Shown: in pieces, positions 45,371 to 56,097 of the stretch
How the letters are laid out: every line of letters begins with the position of its first letter
How positions within the stretch are numbered: the stretch's first letter is position 1
Assembly (NCBI GenBank): GCA_033439255.1
Contig: CM065885.1
Span: 2,751,276 to 2,815,275, forward strand
Origin: Hericium rajendrae
Lineage: Eukaryota; Basidiomycota; Agaricomycetes; Russulales; Hericiaceae
Reading direction: 5' to 3'
Length of the DNA: 64,000 nt
The notes under the pieces: generated by a model
Told to the model about the DNA's origin: nothing
Database searches by the model: none
The model's input: only the letters and a program-made list of their open reading frames with translations
Translations under genes and position numbers: made by a program

Positions 45371-45808
45371 GAGGGTTTACGGTTTCTAGAAGTGTCTCAA
45401 CCGTCTCGACCGTCTCAACCGTCTCAACCGTCCCGAAATGCTTAAGTAAGCCATTCAATTGTGGACAGTTGGGACGGTTGGGACGGTCGGTCTGTCCAAC
45501 CCTAACCCAAACTCAATATCTTACATCCCTCGAAAATCATCAATATACCTGCCAACCCAACCAACCCAACCTCCAACCCAACTGCCAACCCAACCACCAA
45601 CCCAACCCATCCCAACCCCAACCGGCGTGAGCGCAAAAAGGGACTGCGTGGTGGATAACTCGAAGAGGTGTCCGAATAAGGCAACTGTCCAGACTGTCCC
45701 GCGGCGGGACGGTCGGCTTGGACAGGTTGGACGGTTGGGACGGTTGGGAGTCTTGGGACGGTCTCAGGCGTGGGAACGTCGAGACACTTCCGGAAACCGT
45801 AAACTCTG
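45371..45808. mobile_element. 438-bp inverted-repeat element (MITE, hAT-like) in a bidirectional promoter
   Basis: The left end GAGGGTTTACGGTTTCTAGA, continuing AGTGTCTC, and the reverse complement of the right end, CAGAGTTTACGGTTTCCGGA continuing AGTGTCTC, match at 24 of 28 positions. The element is flanked by the direct repeat GCGTCGTC (45363-45370 and 45809-45816), an 8-bp duplication as expected for hAT-type insertion; the duplicated sequence is itself CGT-repetitive, so caution applies. The interior has GTCTCAACC/GTCCCAACC repeats near both ends in inverted orientation, and a C/A-rich run (CCAACCCAACC variants) at about 45550-45620. No transposase is encoded. Confidence 0.75.
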
Positions 45809-46063
45809 GCGTCGTCGGCTATCATTCGGTCGCCGCTTCTACTTACCGCACGTGGACAGATCTCAGATATTCGCGCTTCTGAAGGCTTGTGGTCTCCTCG
45901 CAGCATGCGCATATATTGAGACCAGCTCACAACCCACATTCCTTACTCTCTTCTCTTCTCACGTAAGTTCCCCTGCCTCGTATTTCTCCATCTTTGACGA
46001 GGCGATTTTGTCAGGACGTTAACCCTCGGCCATCGCGACTTTTCCTTCTGCATCTGAGCCTCA

Positions 46064-48003
46064 ATGTCTTTCTCTGACTTTGGCTCCGATCTTACCGACT
46101 TGTCGTCCTCCGAGGGTGATTTAGACTATAAACCGCCCACCCAGAAGAACAAGAAGAAGACGCCTAAAGCTAAGTCCACAAAAAAGCAGCAAGGGATCGA
46201 AGGTGCTCTGAGACCCCCTCGCACGACGCAGTACACGACAAGGTCGCTCTATGGTACGGTTTTTGTTGCTTTACGCGTGCCTCCATCGTTCTGAACGAAT
46301 TTTAATCCCAGAGCAAATGGTAGAAGGCAGCATTGATCTGGATCCCGAATACCAGAGAGGTACGTCGCTGTTGCCATAGACCTCGCCCACGCTACCTGGA
46401 TACCATTTTCATCCGCTTTTCTAGATGTGGTTTGGCCCGATACAAAACAGATCGGTCTCATTGATTCCATATTCCGTAATTTTTACATCCCTCCCGTCAT
46501 CTTCTGTGAGTCGGTATCTACCTTCTCGCTGATGTCAATGCTTATCTTAGTTAGCTGTAATGGTTGGGAAAGATGGGTCAGAAAATCGGGTCTGCATAGA
46601 TGGGAAGCAGCGCTTAACTTCATTGCAAAAGTAAGTATCCATTCACCGTCATCTTCGATCGCATGAACTGACTCACGATGATCTGTTAGGTTCATGGATG
46701 GTCTGGTGAGTTTTCACCCTGGCTAACAAATTCCCGATCTAAATGATCAGTATTCGCTATAACAGATTCCTTGTAAGTACCCTTCAACGACTTTTGACGT
46801 CACATCGTAACCGAATGACCACGTTCTAGATAAAGATTAGTACGTCGTGAGCTTGGATCTCCTGCAGTCACGCTTTAACCACTGTTTCAGTGCTACGGGC
46901 AAGAAGTACTGGTACAAGCAGGTCGGCTCTACAAGAGGGCGCACCCCTCTTGCAAAACATCTACAGCAGATATTCTGCAACAAACAGATTGTTTGTATGG
47001 AATATGATGGATTGAACGACGATCAAGAGAGGGAGATGTTCCAGGTACTTGTCCCGAACTTCCGAAAGTCTCCAGTGGGCTAACATGGTGTCAGCGTGTC
47101 CAACTCGGAGTAGCTCTGACTCCAGCGGGTTTGTTTTGTCTCGAATGACTCGTCTGTCAGACGTACTCATGACTCTTTGCAGAGCGTATGCAAGCAATCA
47201 CCGGTCCATGGCCTACATTCATACGCACCCTTCGAGATCAAACCGGCCCAGACGTTTTCAATGACCTTTCAGATTTCGGCAAAACACGCGGTCGCGATTT
47301 CCAGGCCATCGTCTCCGTCGTGTTCATGATAGACAAGATGCCCACGCTTACTACACCTGCAGCACCCGCGCTCGAGAAGTGGCTGCAGCAGACAACGACA
47401 CCACCGCAAAAACTACGCGACGACGTGCACAATACGTTCCAAATCCTCGTTCACATGGTGCAAGACCCCAAACTGAAGACCCCGTTTATGAAGCCGACCC
47501 GCATATCACCGGTTGAATTCGTCATGGTCGGTCTGCTGATCTATAAGCACAGGCATGAGCTGTCTTTTGCCCAGCTCTCCTCTGCTATTGGGAAAATCAG
47601 GGCGAACGTCCGTGAAGTGGAAAAGGATATCCGGACGAATACGCGTGTCACGAGGCTTTTATTCAGTTCTATTAAGAAATTGAACACTACAAACCTGAAG
47701 AGTGATGGGAAGGGCGATAAGCCCGCTGCGTTGGCAGTTGAAACCGTCGCGCCCGCCGGACCCTCAAAGAACACTTCCGCTTCCACTGGACCTTCAAAGA
47801 ACGCATCAGCCTCTGCAGGACCTTCGAAGAACACTTCGGCTTCTGCAGTCCCTTCAAAGAAACGGAAGCGTGTGGTGGAGAGCAGCAGCAGCGACGACGA
47901 GGATGCCGATCTGCGGCCTCCACCTCCCAAGACAGGCGAAGACCAGAATGACGATGAACTCCCGAGCAGCCAGGCTAGTGGATATGGAGCCTCCCAAACC
48001 TAA
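46064..48003 (+). CDS. DUF262-domain protein
   Basis: The start is the ATG at 46064 (MSFSDFGSDLTDLSSSEGDL), with a basic Lys-rich segment next. Exons then join as EQMVEGSIDLDPEYQR, DVVWPDTKQIGLIDSIFRNF, the signature IDGKQRLTSLQKFMDGL, two microexons (46766-46772, 7 bases; 46830-46839, 10 bases) giving IPYKDY, and KKYWYKQVGSTRGRTPLAKH. Then come QRVQLGVALTPAERMQAITG and a long last exon with PWPTFIRTLRDQTGPDVFND, three GPSKN(T/A)SAS repeats and an NLS KKRKR before an acidic stretch. DUF262 (ParB-like, GmrSD-related) domains bind or hydrolyse nucleotides; in fungi their role is unknown. Stop TAA at 48001-48003. A second frame continues downstream (next entry). Confidence 0.85.
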
Positions 48004-49918
48004 GTGGACAGGAAAGCCAAAGACCACTATCAGCTCCTCTGCCGCGAATGGCAACAAAGCTTCAGCGGGAGCATCATCGTCCAAGACTGTTAAATCGCCG
48101 GTGGTACCAAGCAAACCTCCGACTCCGTCCGGCGCGAAATCGGTGACATCAGCGAAGAAGCCTGCTCCCAGCACGGCCAATCAAGCCAGGAACACGCAGA
48201 CAGCAAGGCCATCTAAGCCCCTTCCGCCTCCCATCAACACGCAGATCCCGACTGCGCCAAGCTCGAAGTCAACAATAACACCGAGGAACAGGAGGCAAAT
48301 CCAAAGCCCATTATCTCCACCGGAATCGGCCCAGTCTGCATCCATCCCATCGCCGATTGTTCCTCCACCTGCAGCCGCCGCGCCGCCTAAAGTGCCGAAG
48401 CTTGAACGGAATCCGACGACGCCGACAGTACCACCAGAGCCCCCGGTCTTTATCAAGCAAGAAGCCGAACCAATCAGCCTGTCAAGCTTGCCGCCAAAGC
48501 CCAGCGGACCAAGCAGGCTCGCAGCGCTCCGCGCCGCGAAGGCTGCGAAGGTTGGTGGCTCGCAGACGTGTTCGCCCGCTGCTGGATCATCGAATACGGG
48601 TGCCCCGCCTGCTCCTATGACTGCTCAAGGCATGCCTATGCAGAAGCCGATGCAGCAGACACAAATGCCCATGCAAAGTCCAGTTCAGTCATACCAGAAT
48701 CAGCCGGCGACGCCTAGTGTTCTTCCTCCGAATCTGAGCCGGAAGCCGTCACCGCCTAGAGCTCCAGCGCCGTCGATGCAGTCCTGGCAACAGCCCCCGC
48801 CGCCCTCGCCTATGGTAGGCGTGCAGTCGACGTCTCCGGCGTACACGCAGACGCCGTCTTCCGCAGTCAATCAAGGTTTCCCGCAGGCCGGGCAATTGCC
48901 GCAAGGTCAGATGGTGTCGCCGCAGACACCGCAGATCACCATGACGCCTCAGAATTTGAATGAACTGCTCCGTGCTGTCGGCGCCAGCACCCAGTCGGTG
49001 CCGACATTCAACCCTCAGAACCAGGCATTCTCCCAGAACCAAGGATTCAACGGCCAGCACCAGGCCTCTCAACCGCCCGTGAATGGCATGCAATTCGGGA
49101 ACCACGTTGGCCACCCGCCACCACCCGCCACCAACGGCTCGTATTCCCAGTTCGCAAGCCCGGCATACGCGAGGAACGGCGCCCCCGGAAACCAATCCTT
49201 TGGTCCGATGACGCCGTCCATGTCCAACGGCTCCTTCGCCCCGATGACGCCGGCAGGAAGCAACGGGCTCCCGCCCCGCCCGCCCGTGGCGCCGACGAGC
49301 GACCCGCGTCTCCTGCACAGGACGTCGACCACGGAGGGCATGCGGCCCCCGCCGATCGCGATGGTGCCGGGCAGCATGTCCCCCGGGCGGTTGCGGCGCA
49401 CGTCGACGGAGACGGCGCCGCTGCCGCAGTCTGCATCGCCGATGTCGTCGTTCAGCGACGCGCACCGCGAGCGGAGCGATTCGGGGCGGTACGAGGAGCG
49501 CGGGCGCGGGCGGGAGAAGTACGAGCGGGACCGTGAATGGGACCGCGAGCGTGATCGGGAGTATGAGCATGGGAGAGGTTATAGTCGCGGGCGGGGGTAC
49601 GATTACCAGGGGCGCTCGTCGTCGCGGGGTTCATATCACCACGGCGGACATTATCGCGATCGAGAGTGGTATGAGGAGAGCTCGCGGCCGTATGACCGTG
49701 AGAAGGACCTGGACCGGCGTTCGAGTCGCGGGAGCCGGGAGGATTGGTATGAGAAGGGCAAGGGGAGAGACGAGCGGAGCAGGGATAGCGGGCGATATGG
49801 GAGGGGTCAGACCCCGGAGGTTGAGAGGGAAAGGGATGGTGCATGGGGTGGGAGAAGACGGGAGAGTGGAGGTGGGAGTGGGAGTGGGACTATAGATGAG
49901 TTCGGGAGGAGCATCTGA
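47984..49918 (+). CDS. Low-complexity continuation frame of the DUF262 gene (or overlapping second ORF)
   Basis: A frame shifted by one relative to the upstream exon is open from about 47702 to the TGA at 49916-49918. Its first good ATG is at 47984 (MEPPKPKWTGKPK), 20 bases before the upstream stop. The product is Pro/Ser/Gln-rich with PPKP and QNQ-type stretches, then an Arg/Asp/Glu/Tyr-rich tail (RERDREYEHGRGYSRGRGYD, REDWYEKGKGRDERSRDSGR). It could be the true C-terminus reached by splicing (for example a donor near 47867 and acceptor CCCGAGCAG near 47970), a genuine frameshift, or a separately translated ORF. The bias in amino acids is strong enough that it is very likely translated. Confidence 0.5.
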   Translation: MEPPKPKWTGKPKTTISSSAANGNKASAGASSSKTVKSPVVPSKPPTPSGAKSVTSAKKPAPSTANQARNTQTARPSKPLPPPINTQIPTAPSSKSTITPRNRRQIQSPLSPPESAQSASIPSPIVPPPAAAAPPKVPKLERNPTTPTVPPEPPVFIKQEAEPISLSSLPPKPSGPSRLAALRAAKAAKVGGSQTCSPAAGSSNTGAPPAPMTAQGMPMQKPMQQTQMPMQSPVQSYQNQPATPSVLPPNLSRKPSPPRAPAPSMQSWQQPPPPSPMVGVQSTSPAYTQTPSSAVNQGFPQAGQLPQGQMVSPQTPQITMTPQNLNELLRAVGASTQSVPTFNPQNQAFSQNQGFNGQHQASQPPVNGMQFGNHVGHPPPPATNGSYSQFASPAYARNGAPGNQSFGPMTPSMSNGSFAPMTPAGSNGLPPRPPVAPTSDPRLLHRTSTTEGMRPPPIAMVPGSMSPGRLRRTSTETAPLPQSASPMSSFSDAHRERSDSGRYEERGRGREKYERDREWDRERDREYEHGRGYSRGRGYDYQGRSSSRGSYHHGGHYRDREWYEESSRPYDREKDLDRRSSRGSREDWYEKGKGRDERSRDSGRYGRGQTPEVERERDGAWGGRRRESGGGSGSGTIDEFGRSI

Positions 49919-51155
49919 GACCGATGGATGGGAACGGCGCTTTATATCGAAGTGGCGGCTGTCCATGATGCCCTATATTCAGGTATGAGATCTGATATGG
50001 ATACGTCTGTTCTGTGCAGTTGATGACATGTTCTATTTTTTCCTTCCAGCTTCCCAGCCTGTGCACCTGTCACGAAATCCGCAAATCGAATCTCTTCTCC
50101 ATTCGTTGTGTGCATCCCATATCACATCTTGTTCTTTACCCCACATCTTCTGCACCACATCACAGCTTGGATTTTCCGTCATGAACATGACCGCAATTAT
50201 CTGCATGTTCTCTATGTCAATATTATATTGCCGTTGTCCGAATAATTTTGTATGTTCAATTATTGGTTCAGGACTCGTACCTTTGTACTCGTCCGCTCTA
50301 TTGTTAACCATACAAGTTGTTCTACTTATACACTGTTCGCTAGCTTTGCTTGCATGCTCCCGGGCAGTTGAATTCTAGTAGTGATTGTTGCGATGATAGC
50401 ACTGGGCCATATAAACTTCAGAAATGACAACAGGAAAGGAATATCAGAACGACCGCTACAAATCTAGGAGCATTGAGCTCTCCGTCTTGTTGCGGATTGC
50501 GAGGCGACCCCGTGATTCTTGCAGGTCCGTGATCCTCGAAGGAAGGAAGTCCGCCAACGACGTCGACCTTCTTACTTACTGTAAATGGGACCCGAATGCA
50601 AAAAAGAATTGCCCCAGAGAGACTCGATCATCCGCGTTGAGTCCCTCAGCTTCATCAATGCATCATCCTCGACATCGTTTCTCGTCGCCACCAGCACCGA
50701 CTTCAAGTTCATCGGGACCCACATCATGGAGGACCCCAACATGTTCGTTGATGCAGTGATCCGGGTCTCCACAGAGTGCATGCACAAGCAGGCACAAGCG
50801 CTCTGGGCCAAGAAATCCCGAGATGACCTAGCCTCAGCCTCTAAATGCAAGGAACGAGAGTTCCGACTTTGAGCGACGACGTCGACGAGTCGACGACCCG
50901 CAGCCTTGCAGGCCTCAGATCTCACGGTGCGTATCAGTCTGAGCGTCTGGGCAAGGCTTCCAGGCTGATGGGTGTACATAACGCGGCATGTCCAGGGGTA
51001 ACACCGTATTCTTAGACACATTCGCGCTGGACATCAACTTCTCCCACAAACCCTTTAAGCCGCCATATTGCTTGTTGTCCCAGCAGATCGTTTCTTTTAC
51101 CTCCCCGGGCTGTCTTTCCTTTCCAGTCGCTCTCTACTAGACGGACGTCCGACCG
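49919..51155. other. Intergenic stretch
   Basis: It holds the 3' flank of the DUF262 locus and the promoter of the next gene. The only candidate is the small frame at 50585-50872. Confidence 0.4.
50585..50872 (+). CDS. Hypothetical small ORF (95 codons)
   Basis: ATG to stop with a protein-like composition: SIIRVESLSFINASSSTSFL, STDFKFIGTHIMEDPNMFVD, STECMHKQAQALWAKKSRDD. No domain recognised, and it may be an exon of a larger gene. Confidence 0.25.
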   Translation: MGPECKKELPQRDSIIRVESLSFINASSSTSFLVATSTDFKFIGTHIMEDPNMFVDAVIRVSTECMHKQAQALWAKKSRDDLASASKCKEREFRL

Positions 51156-52853
51156 ATGCTCTGGCGCTCTTCGCACATCTCAGTGCTATCCTTCATTCTT
51201 TGGTGCAGCACCCGTTCGGTCGCGCAGAATCTTTCAGATGACCAAATTTCGCTAGTCAAGCAGCGTTTGGCGGAGGGCGCGACCCACAGGTGCGTTCACA
51301 CACCACGCTCACGACATCGTAAACGCGACTGAAACCAACCCTAGCTGGGAGTACGGCACGCGTGCGCAGTCTCTCCTCGAACTGGACGCCTCCGGCTTCT
51401 CGGTCCTCTCACCCGTGTCCCTGCCGCCGTCCACCTCCCTCAATTCGACCGCGAACTCATCCCTCTCCGACGTCTTCGCGATCGCGCAGAACATCGTCGG
51501 CAACCGCGCCAAATCCAATAAAGACGCGACCGGGCCACAGCCGCTCATCAACGATAGCAGCGCCGGCGATCCCTGCAGCATTGGTGTTGCAGTGTTGTTA
51601 GCGAATTGGACGGGGCTAGGTGCCGTCGATGGACTGGACTATGCAGGGGCCGCGACGGACCAGCTGAACTTCCTGTGGTCTGACAGTGTGCCCAAGACCT
51701 CCGACGGCGCGTTCTCTCATCGCGTCGAGCAGGTACAGCTATGGTGAGTATCCTTCGTACAAATGTAAACATCCGACTCACCGGTCTGGAGGGCCGACTC
51801 GGTATACATGGTCCCTCCGTTTTTGGCGTATTACGGCGTACTTTCCCAAAACCGGTCACTGGTCGAGGAAGCTTATAATCAGGTTCGTCTAGCCTTCTCT
51901 TCATTTGAACAAGACTTACGCGTCCGTAGATTAAACTCTATCGTAATTACCTCAATGACAACAGCGCGAACGGCCTATGGAAGCACGTCCAGCTAGGAAG
52001 CTCCGTTGACGATGGTCACTGGTCTACTGGTGCGTCTTACCATGCTAAGTCGAAGGCAGATACTGATAATATATAAGGAAATGCCTGGGCCACCGCCGGC
52101 ATGCTTCGCGTTCTCGGGACCATGAAGAACTCGCAGTACGCGAACTCGTTCAAGAACGAGATCAAGGACCTGACAAACTGGGCGTTCGACATCCAGAACG
52201 CGATGTATCCCCTGCTGGTCTGCGTCCCCGCTCCGCTCTGCCTCACGATCGCGCTAACTTCTGCACAGCAATCAAGCGGCCTGTTCAAGAACTACGCCGA
52301 CTCGAACTCATCGAACAACTTTGATGACGCCTCGTCCACCGCGATGATGGCCGCGACCGTCTACCGCATGTCGCTCCTGACCGGGAAGCACACGTACCTC
52401 CCCGACGCCGAACGCTCCCGCCAGGCCCTCTCGTCCCTCACCGGCTCATCATCGTCCTCCCTCGCCCGCCGACAAGACCCGTCCCAATCGCAGACGGAGT
52501 CCGCGGAATCACGCGCATCATCCCACGAAGCCTCGAGCGCGAGCGGCACGGCCACCTCCCCCGCGTCTCGCTCCGCCACGTCCTCCGCGACGCCGACGCC
52601 GACCTCGAACGCCTTCGAGGGCGCCGCGCACTTTGACGCGAACGGCTGGCTCGCACCCGTCGTCAACCCCCTGTCGTTCCCCGACCAGGGCTCGCACAGC
52701 CCCGAGGCGCAGGCGTTCGTGCTGGAAATGCAGGCCGCGTGGCGTGACTGGGTCGCCGACGGCGCCCAGGGCGCGAACGCGGCTGTACGCCTGTCCGCGG
52801 GCACGGCGGTGTGGGCCGTCGTGCTCGGCGCGAGCGTGTTGATGGCTTTGTGA
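51156..52853 (+). CDS. Secreted six-hairpin glycosidase-like protein, probably GPI-anchored
   Basis: The start is the ATG at 51156 (MLWRSSHISVLSFILWCSTR, signal peptide). Exon 1 is 51156-51289 and exon 2 is 51345-51743. Later exons are short until the last long one, with the stop at 52851-52853. Landmarks: SWEYGTRAQSLLELDASGFS, GDPCSIGVAVLLANWTG, ADSVYMVPPFLAYYGVLSQN, GLWKHVQLGSSVDDGHWSTG, NAWATAGMLRVLGTMKNSQY and NNFDDASSTAMMAATVYRMS. The Trp/Gly-rich helical pattern is that of (alpha/alpha)6 six-hairpin glycosidases (GH88/GH105-like); I infer this and cannot identify catalytic residues with certainty. A Ser/Thr-rich linker, including SASGTATSPASRSATSSATP, and a terminal hydrophobic tail AVWAVVLGASVLMAL indicate O-glycosylation and a GPI anchor, so it probably works at the cell surface. 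Confidence 0.75.
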
Positions 52854-53342
52854 TGCGCGGACGGTGCGGTGTCGTACTTTGGACTGATATACCTATCTGT
52901 TTTTATTGTCACAGATCTAGGGGCATTGTTTCTTCGGATTGTTGTCGGATTCAAGGTGGATTTGTTGAATTTATGGCACATTTGCTGGATGTCGTATTTT
53001 GATGTTATCTGTAGTCCCGTGTACTTGCTAAAAACTATCTGTTCTGTCCGGCATTGTGATCTATTGAGAATGGACTGCCGTGCTCTTGGGTGAACTGCCA
53101 TCATGGTTCGTTATCGAAATGGCATCTCCGGATGCGCTGATGCTGCTGCTGAAGTGCAGTCAGGACCCTAACCTCAGCGGCTGAAGTGAGCTCATTGCTG
53201 CACACGTTTACAAGTTCCTCACAGACTCTATAATAAGCCTTCGGGCATGACCACGACATATGTTCACACAGCCTCGACTCTAACCCCTCTTTTCGCGAAC
53301 GAGAGAACGAACTGTATTCTGGTATATCGCGTCTGAGACGAC
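52854..53342. other. Intergenic stretch
   Basis: AT-rich 3' flank followed by the promoter of the Kish gene. No other feature seen. Confidence 0.4.
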
Positions 53343-53773
53343 ATGGTGCGTCCAAACCAGCCTCCAGCACTCACAAACCGACCGACTGACCTTGCTTGTC
53401 CGACTCTTTCTACTCGCACACATGTCTGTCTCGCATGCGAACACTTTGCCATTCAGTCTGCGCTGTTCAACTTCGAGTCGCTCCTGCTCGTCATCCTGTT
53501 ACTCATCTGCACATGCACCTACGTCCGCGCCGTCGCGCCGCGCCTCATCGACCGGAATAAGGAAGGGTGCGCGCGTTCTCCTTCCATTCTGTTCTTCATC
53601 CTGAGTCCTATATCGCTAGATTTCTTGGGCTGTTCTTCATGTCTGCAAGAATTGGTGCGTAGCGATGTATATGCCTTGTTCATTTCGCCTGATGCGCGTC
53701 TACAGGGGAGCGCCTCTCGCCGTATGTTGCGCTGGCGTGCGTGGCGATGGCCGCGCGCATATTGACGAAATGA
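53343..53773 (+). CDS. KSH1: Kish (TMEM167) family secretory-pathway membrane protein
   Basis: Four exons: 53343-53345 (only the ATG), 53457-53566, 53620-53654 and 53706-53773. The spliced product is 71 residues: [70 protein letters not shown] then K. This matches the small Kish family in length, in the N-terminal hydrophobic segment, in the FxxARIGERxSPxV signature and in the C-terminal hydrophobic segment. The family is needed early in the secretory pathway at the Golgi. The first intron lies immediately after the start codon (ATG|GTGCGT), so a search based on unspliced frames would miss the start. All splice sites are GT-AG. Confidence 0.93.
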
Positions 53774-54257
53774 CGGCTATCCACTTCGCTGACTCTGTCG
53801 TTCCGCTTTCGATTATAACTTAACTCTGGCATTATTGTAGCGAGAGGTCTAACATTTTGCGACAACGCGTGTGCTTGCGCCGCGACCTAGTCTGACCGAG
53901 GCAAGTGGCTGTTCTGCGAGCTATTTCAGTGCGCCATTGTGTTTGAGTTCGGGGTCTTGTTGGTGCGTCATCGGCATTCATTTGCAGGTTTCACAGCTGT
54001 CGGCGTCGCATTGCTGGCATCTCGCAGGACGAACTCATTTCTCTGGCTTCAGATGCGAAAATCTTAGCTTTGGACTGTATTCTCCGAAACTTTACAGCCT
54101 CCTACAGAACGCATAGCAGGGTGGGAACATTGGCTAGCATGCACGATACATACGAAAAGCACAACAATACATGGGGTCAAAAACCTTGACGTCCTTCAGT
54201 TGTTTCAACACCGTGAGATGGGACGGTCGGTGGACTGGAGTGCGGGTCCCACACAAG
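53774..54257. other. Convergent intergenic stretch
   Basis: It lies between two convergent genes. Nothing else seen. Confidence 0.4.
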
Positions 54258-55493
54258 TTACTGTTCACCTCGCGCATTAGACTCATCCACCAACGCCTTC
54301 ACAACGCGCGCAATATTCGGCGCATCCTGCAGTCTCCACATCAGCACACGAAGCCCATGCCCAGATGCCACACGCACCGGCGTATCGCTGTGCACGCAGA
54401 TCGAGACCTCGCTGACGCCCTCTGCGAGCGGAATCAAGTGGCCTGTAGTCGTGATCTGGCGCGCGCTCAGAAGCGCCGTCACCTAGCAGCGACAACGATG
54501 TCAGTGCTGCGGTAAGTCCACAAACAGGAGGCGTACGCGCTGCTTTATCGTGTCCAGCGGCACAGGATCGTGCGTCTTCGTGATGAGCAGCTTGCCCTCC
54601 GGACTATACTCTAAATCGGCAAACCACTCTGCGCGACGCTCCGTCAGTCGTCACTCGACTCAAGTCTCAAGGGCCTGTAGTCATTGTCACCTGCTATGAA
54701 CGGCACGCCTAGCTCAGCCGCCGCCTTCTGGTGCTCCGTGCCCGCAAGGCCCATAAACGCCACCGGCGGCTCAGCAGGCCTGAACTGCGAGAAGGCACGC
54801 GCGACCTCGACGACTGCGCGAGCCAGCGCGGGGTCGCGCGCCGTCTGGCCGTAGACTGCGCCGTGCGGCTTTATCTGTGCGGGTCGTCGAATGCATGTCA
54901 GGCAACGGGTAGGGCGTCGACGTACGTGGTGCAGACGCAGGCCGTGCGTCGTGAGGAAGCCACACAGCGCGCCGACTTGGTATGTGAAGCACGCGGCGAG
55001 CTCGTTCTTCCGTGGCGGGACGAGATGTCAGCACTAGGATGAATGGGGCGCGTGGACAAGGAGGACGTACGGGCTCGATGGCCATTTCGCGGCGGCCGAA
55101 GCCCTGCCTGTCGGGGAGCGATGGGTGCGCGCCGATGAGCACGCCGTGCTGCGCCGCGAGGCGCACCGTCGCGTCCATGATGGAGAAGTCGCTGTGCGCG
55201 GTTAGGTGCATGGATGCGTGGGTGCGTGGGGTGGAAGGACGTACGAGGCGTGGAAGCCACAGGCTATGTTTGCGAGGTGGATCGTTTGCATGAGGGCGGC
55301 GTCATCGCCCTGTTGGTGCTACGCTGTGAGAATCGTTTTGAGGCAGATGCTAGGACTGACCATTTTGTAGAGCGAGTATCCCTGGTATTCGAGAAGAACG
55401 AAGTCAATTCTCGCCTTGTACCAGACGCACGCACGAATGCGAAGCTCTTACCTCGCCCATGTCACAGTTCACGGTCGCCTTCAATGTCGACAT
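54258..55493 (-). CDS. LamB/YcsF family protein (PxpA-type 5-oxoprolinase subunit A homolog)
   Basis: Exon 1 is 55452-55493 ([14 protein letters not shown]). Next come [47 protein letters not shown] then [20 protein letters not shown], then [60 protein letters not shown] and the last exon with [14 protein letters not shown], ending at 54258. The order [32 protein letters not shown] and CVHSD is diagnostic for the family, and the length (about 260 residues) is right. In bacteria PxpA acts with PxpB/PxpC (KipI/KipA) to open 5-oxoproline with ATP. Here a fusion carrying biotin carboxylase and KipA-like domains starts 5.6 kb away at 61049, which supports a shared amide-metabolism role. Substrate in fungi is not known. 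Confidence 0.88.
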
Positions 55494-56097
55494 CGTTCTG
55501 CAACCTGAGGATGTCGGTAGTGTGTATGGCCATCGGTGAAATGGGACCTACTGCTTCGAGGTTAGATGGAGGTTTGAGGTGGCGCGGTTAGCTGAGGTGA
55601 GAGCTGATAGTTACGGGCTCCATTCCGCTCACACTCTCGCTGCTGATAACCTCAAAACAAGTCATGATAGCATGGGATCAAGTGACATTGGAGCCGGCCT
55701 GGGGAAGGAAAGAAGGATCAAGTTCTCGAGATAGCAACGGGCCGTCGGACCGGCTCCATGTTCTCCACTCGAGTTCGCCGTCGACCCCTTGTCGTTCGCC
55801 ACCACAACCTACTAGCCTTCGCATGTAATATTGCCGACATTCAGCAAAGCGCGATGTCTCCCGCCATGTAAAAGCCGATCCTGGACCGTGCCGTTCGGTA
55901 TGCATGGTTGATCTCTTGTCTCACTAGTGCAGCTCATCACTCGGAAAACAGTGCTCGACTGCATTTCATCGTCAGTGTGGTCTTTTCTCTTACCCTTTAT
56001 TGCCGCATTGTATATACTAAATCAGGCCTCTGTCAGGCACAAGAAAAAATTATGTATCATCTATGACATCAACTATAATCCTAAGCTAACTACAAAT
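55494..56097. other. Intergenic stretch
   Basis: Promoter of the LamB/YcsF gene and 3' flank of the NLR gene. The last 180 bases are AT-rich, like the adjacent repeat region. No gene supported. Confidence 0.4.
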
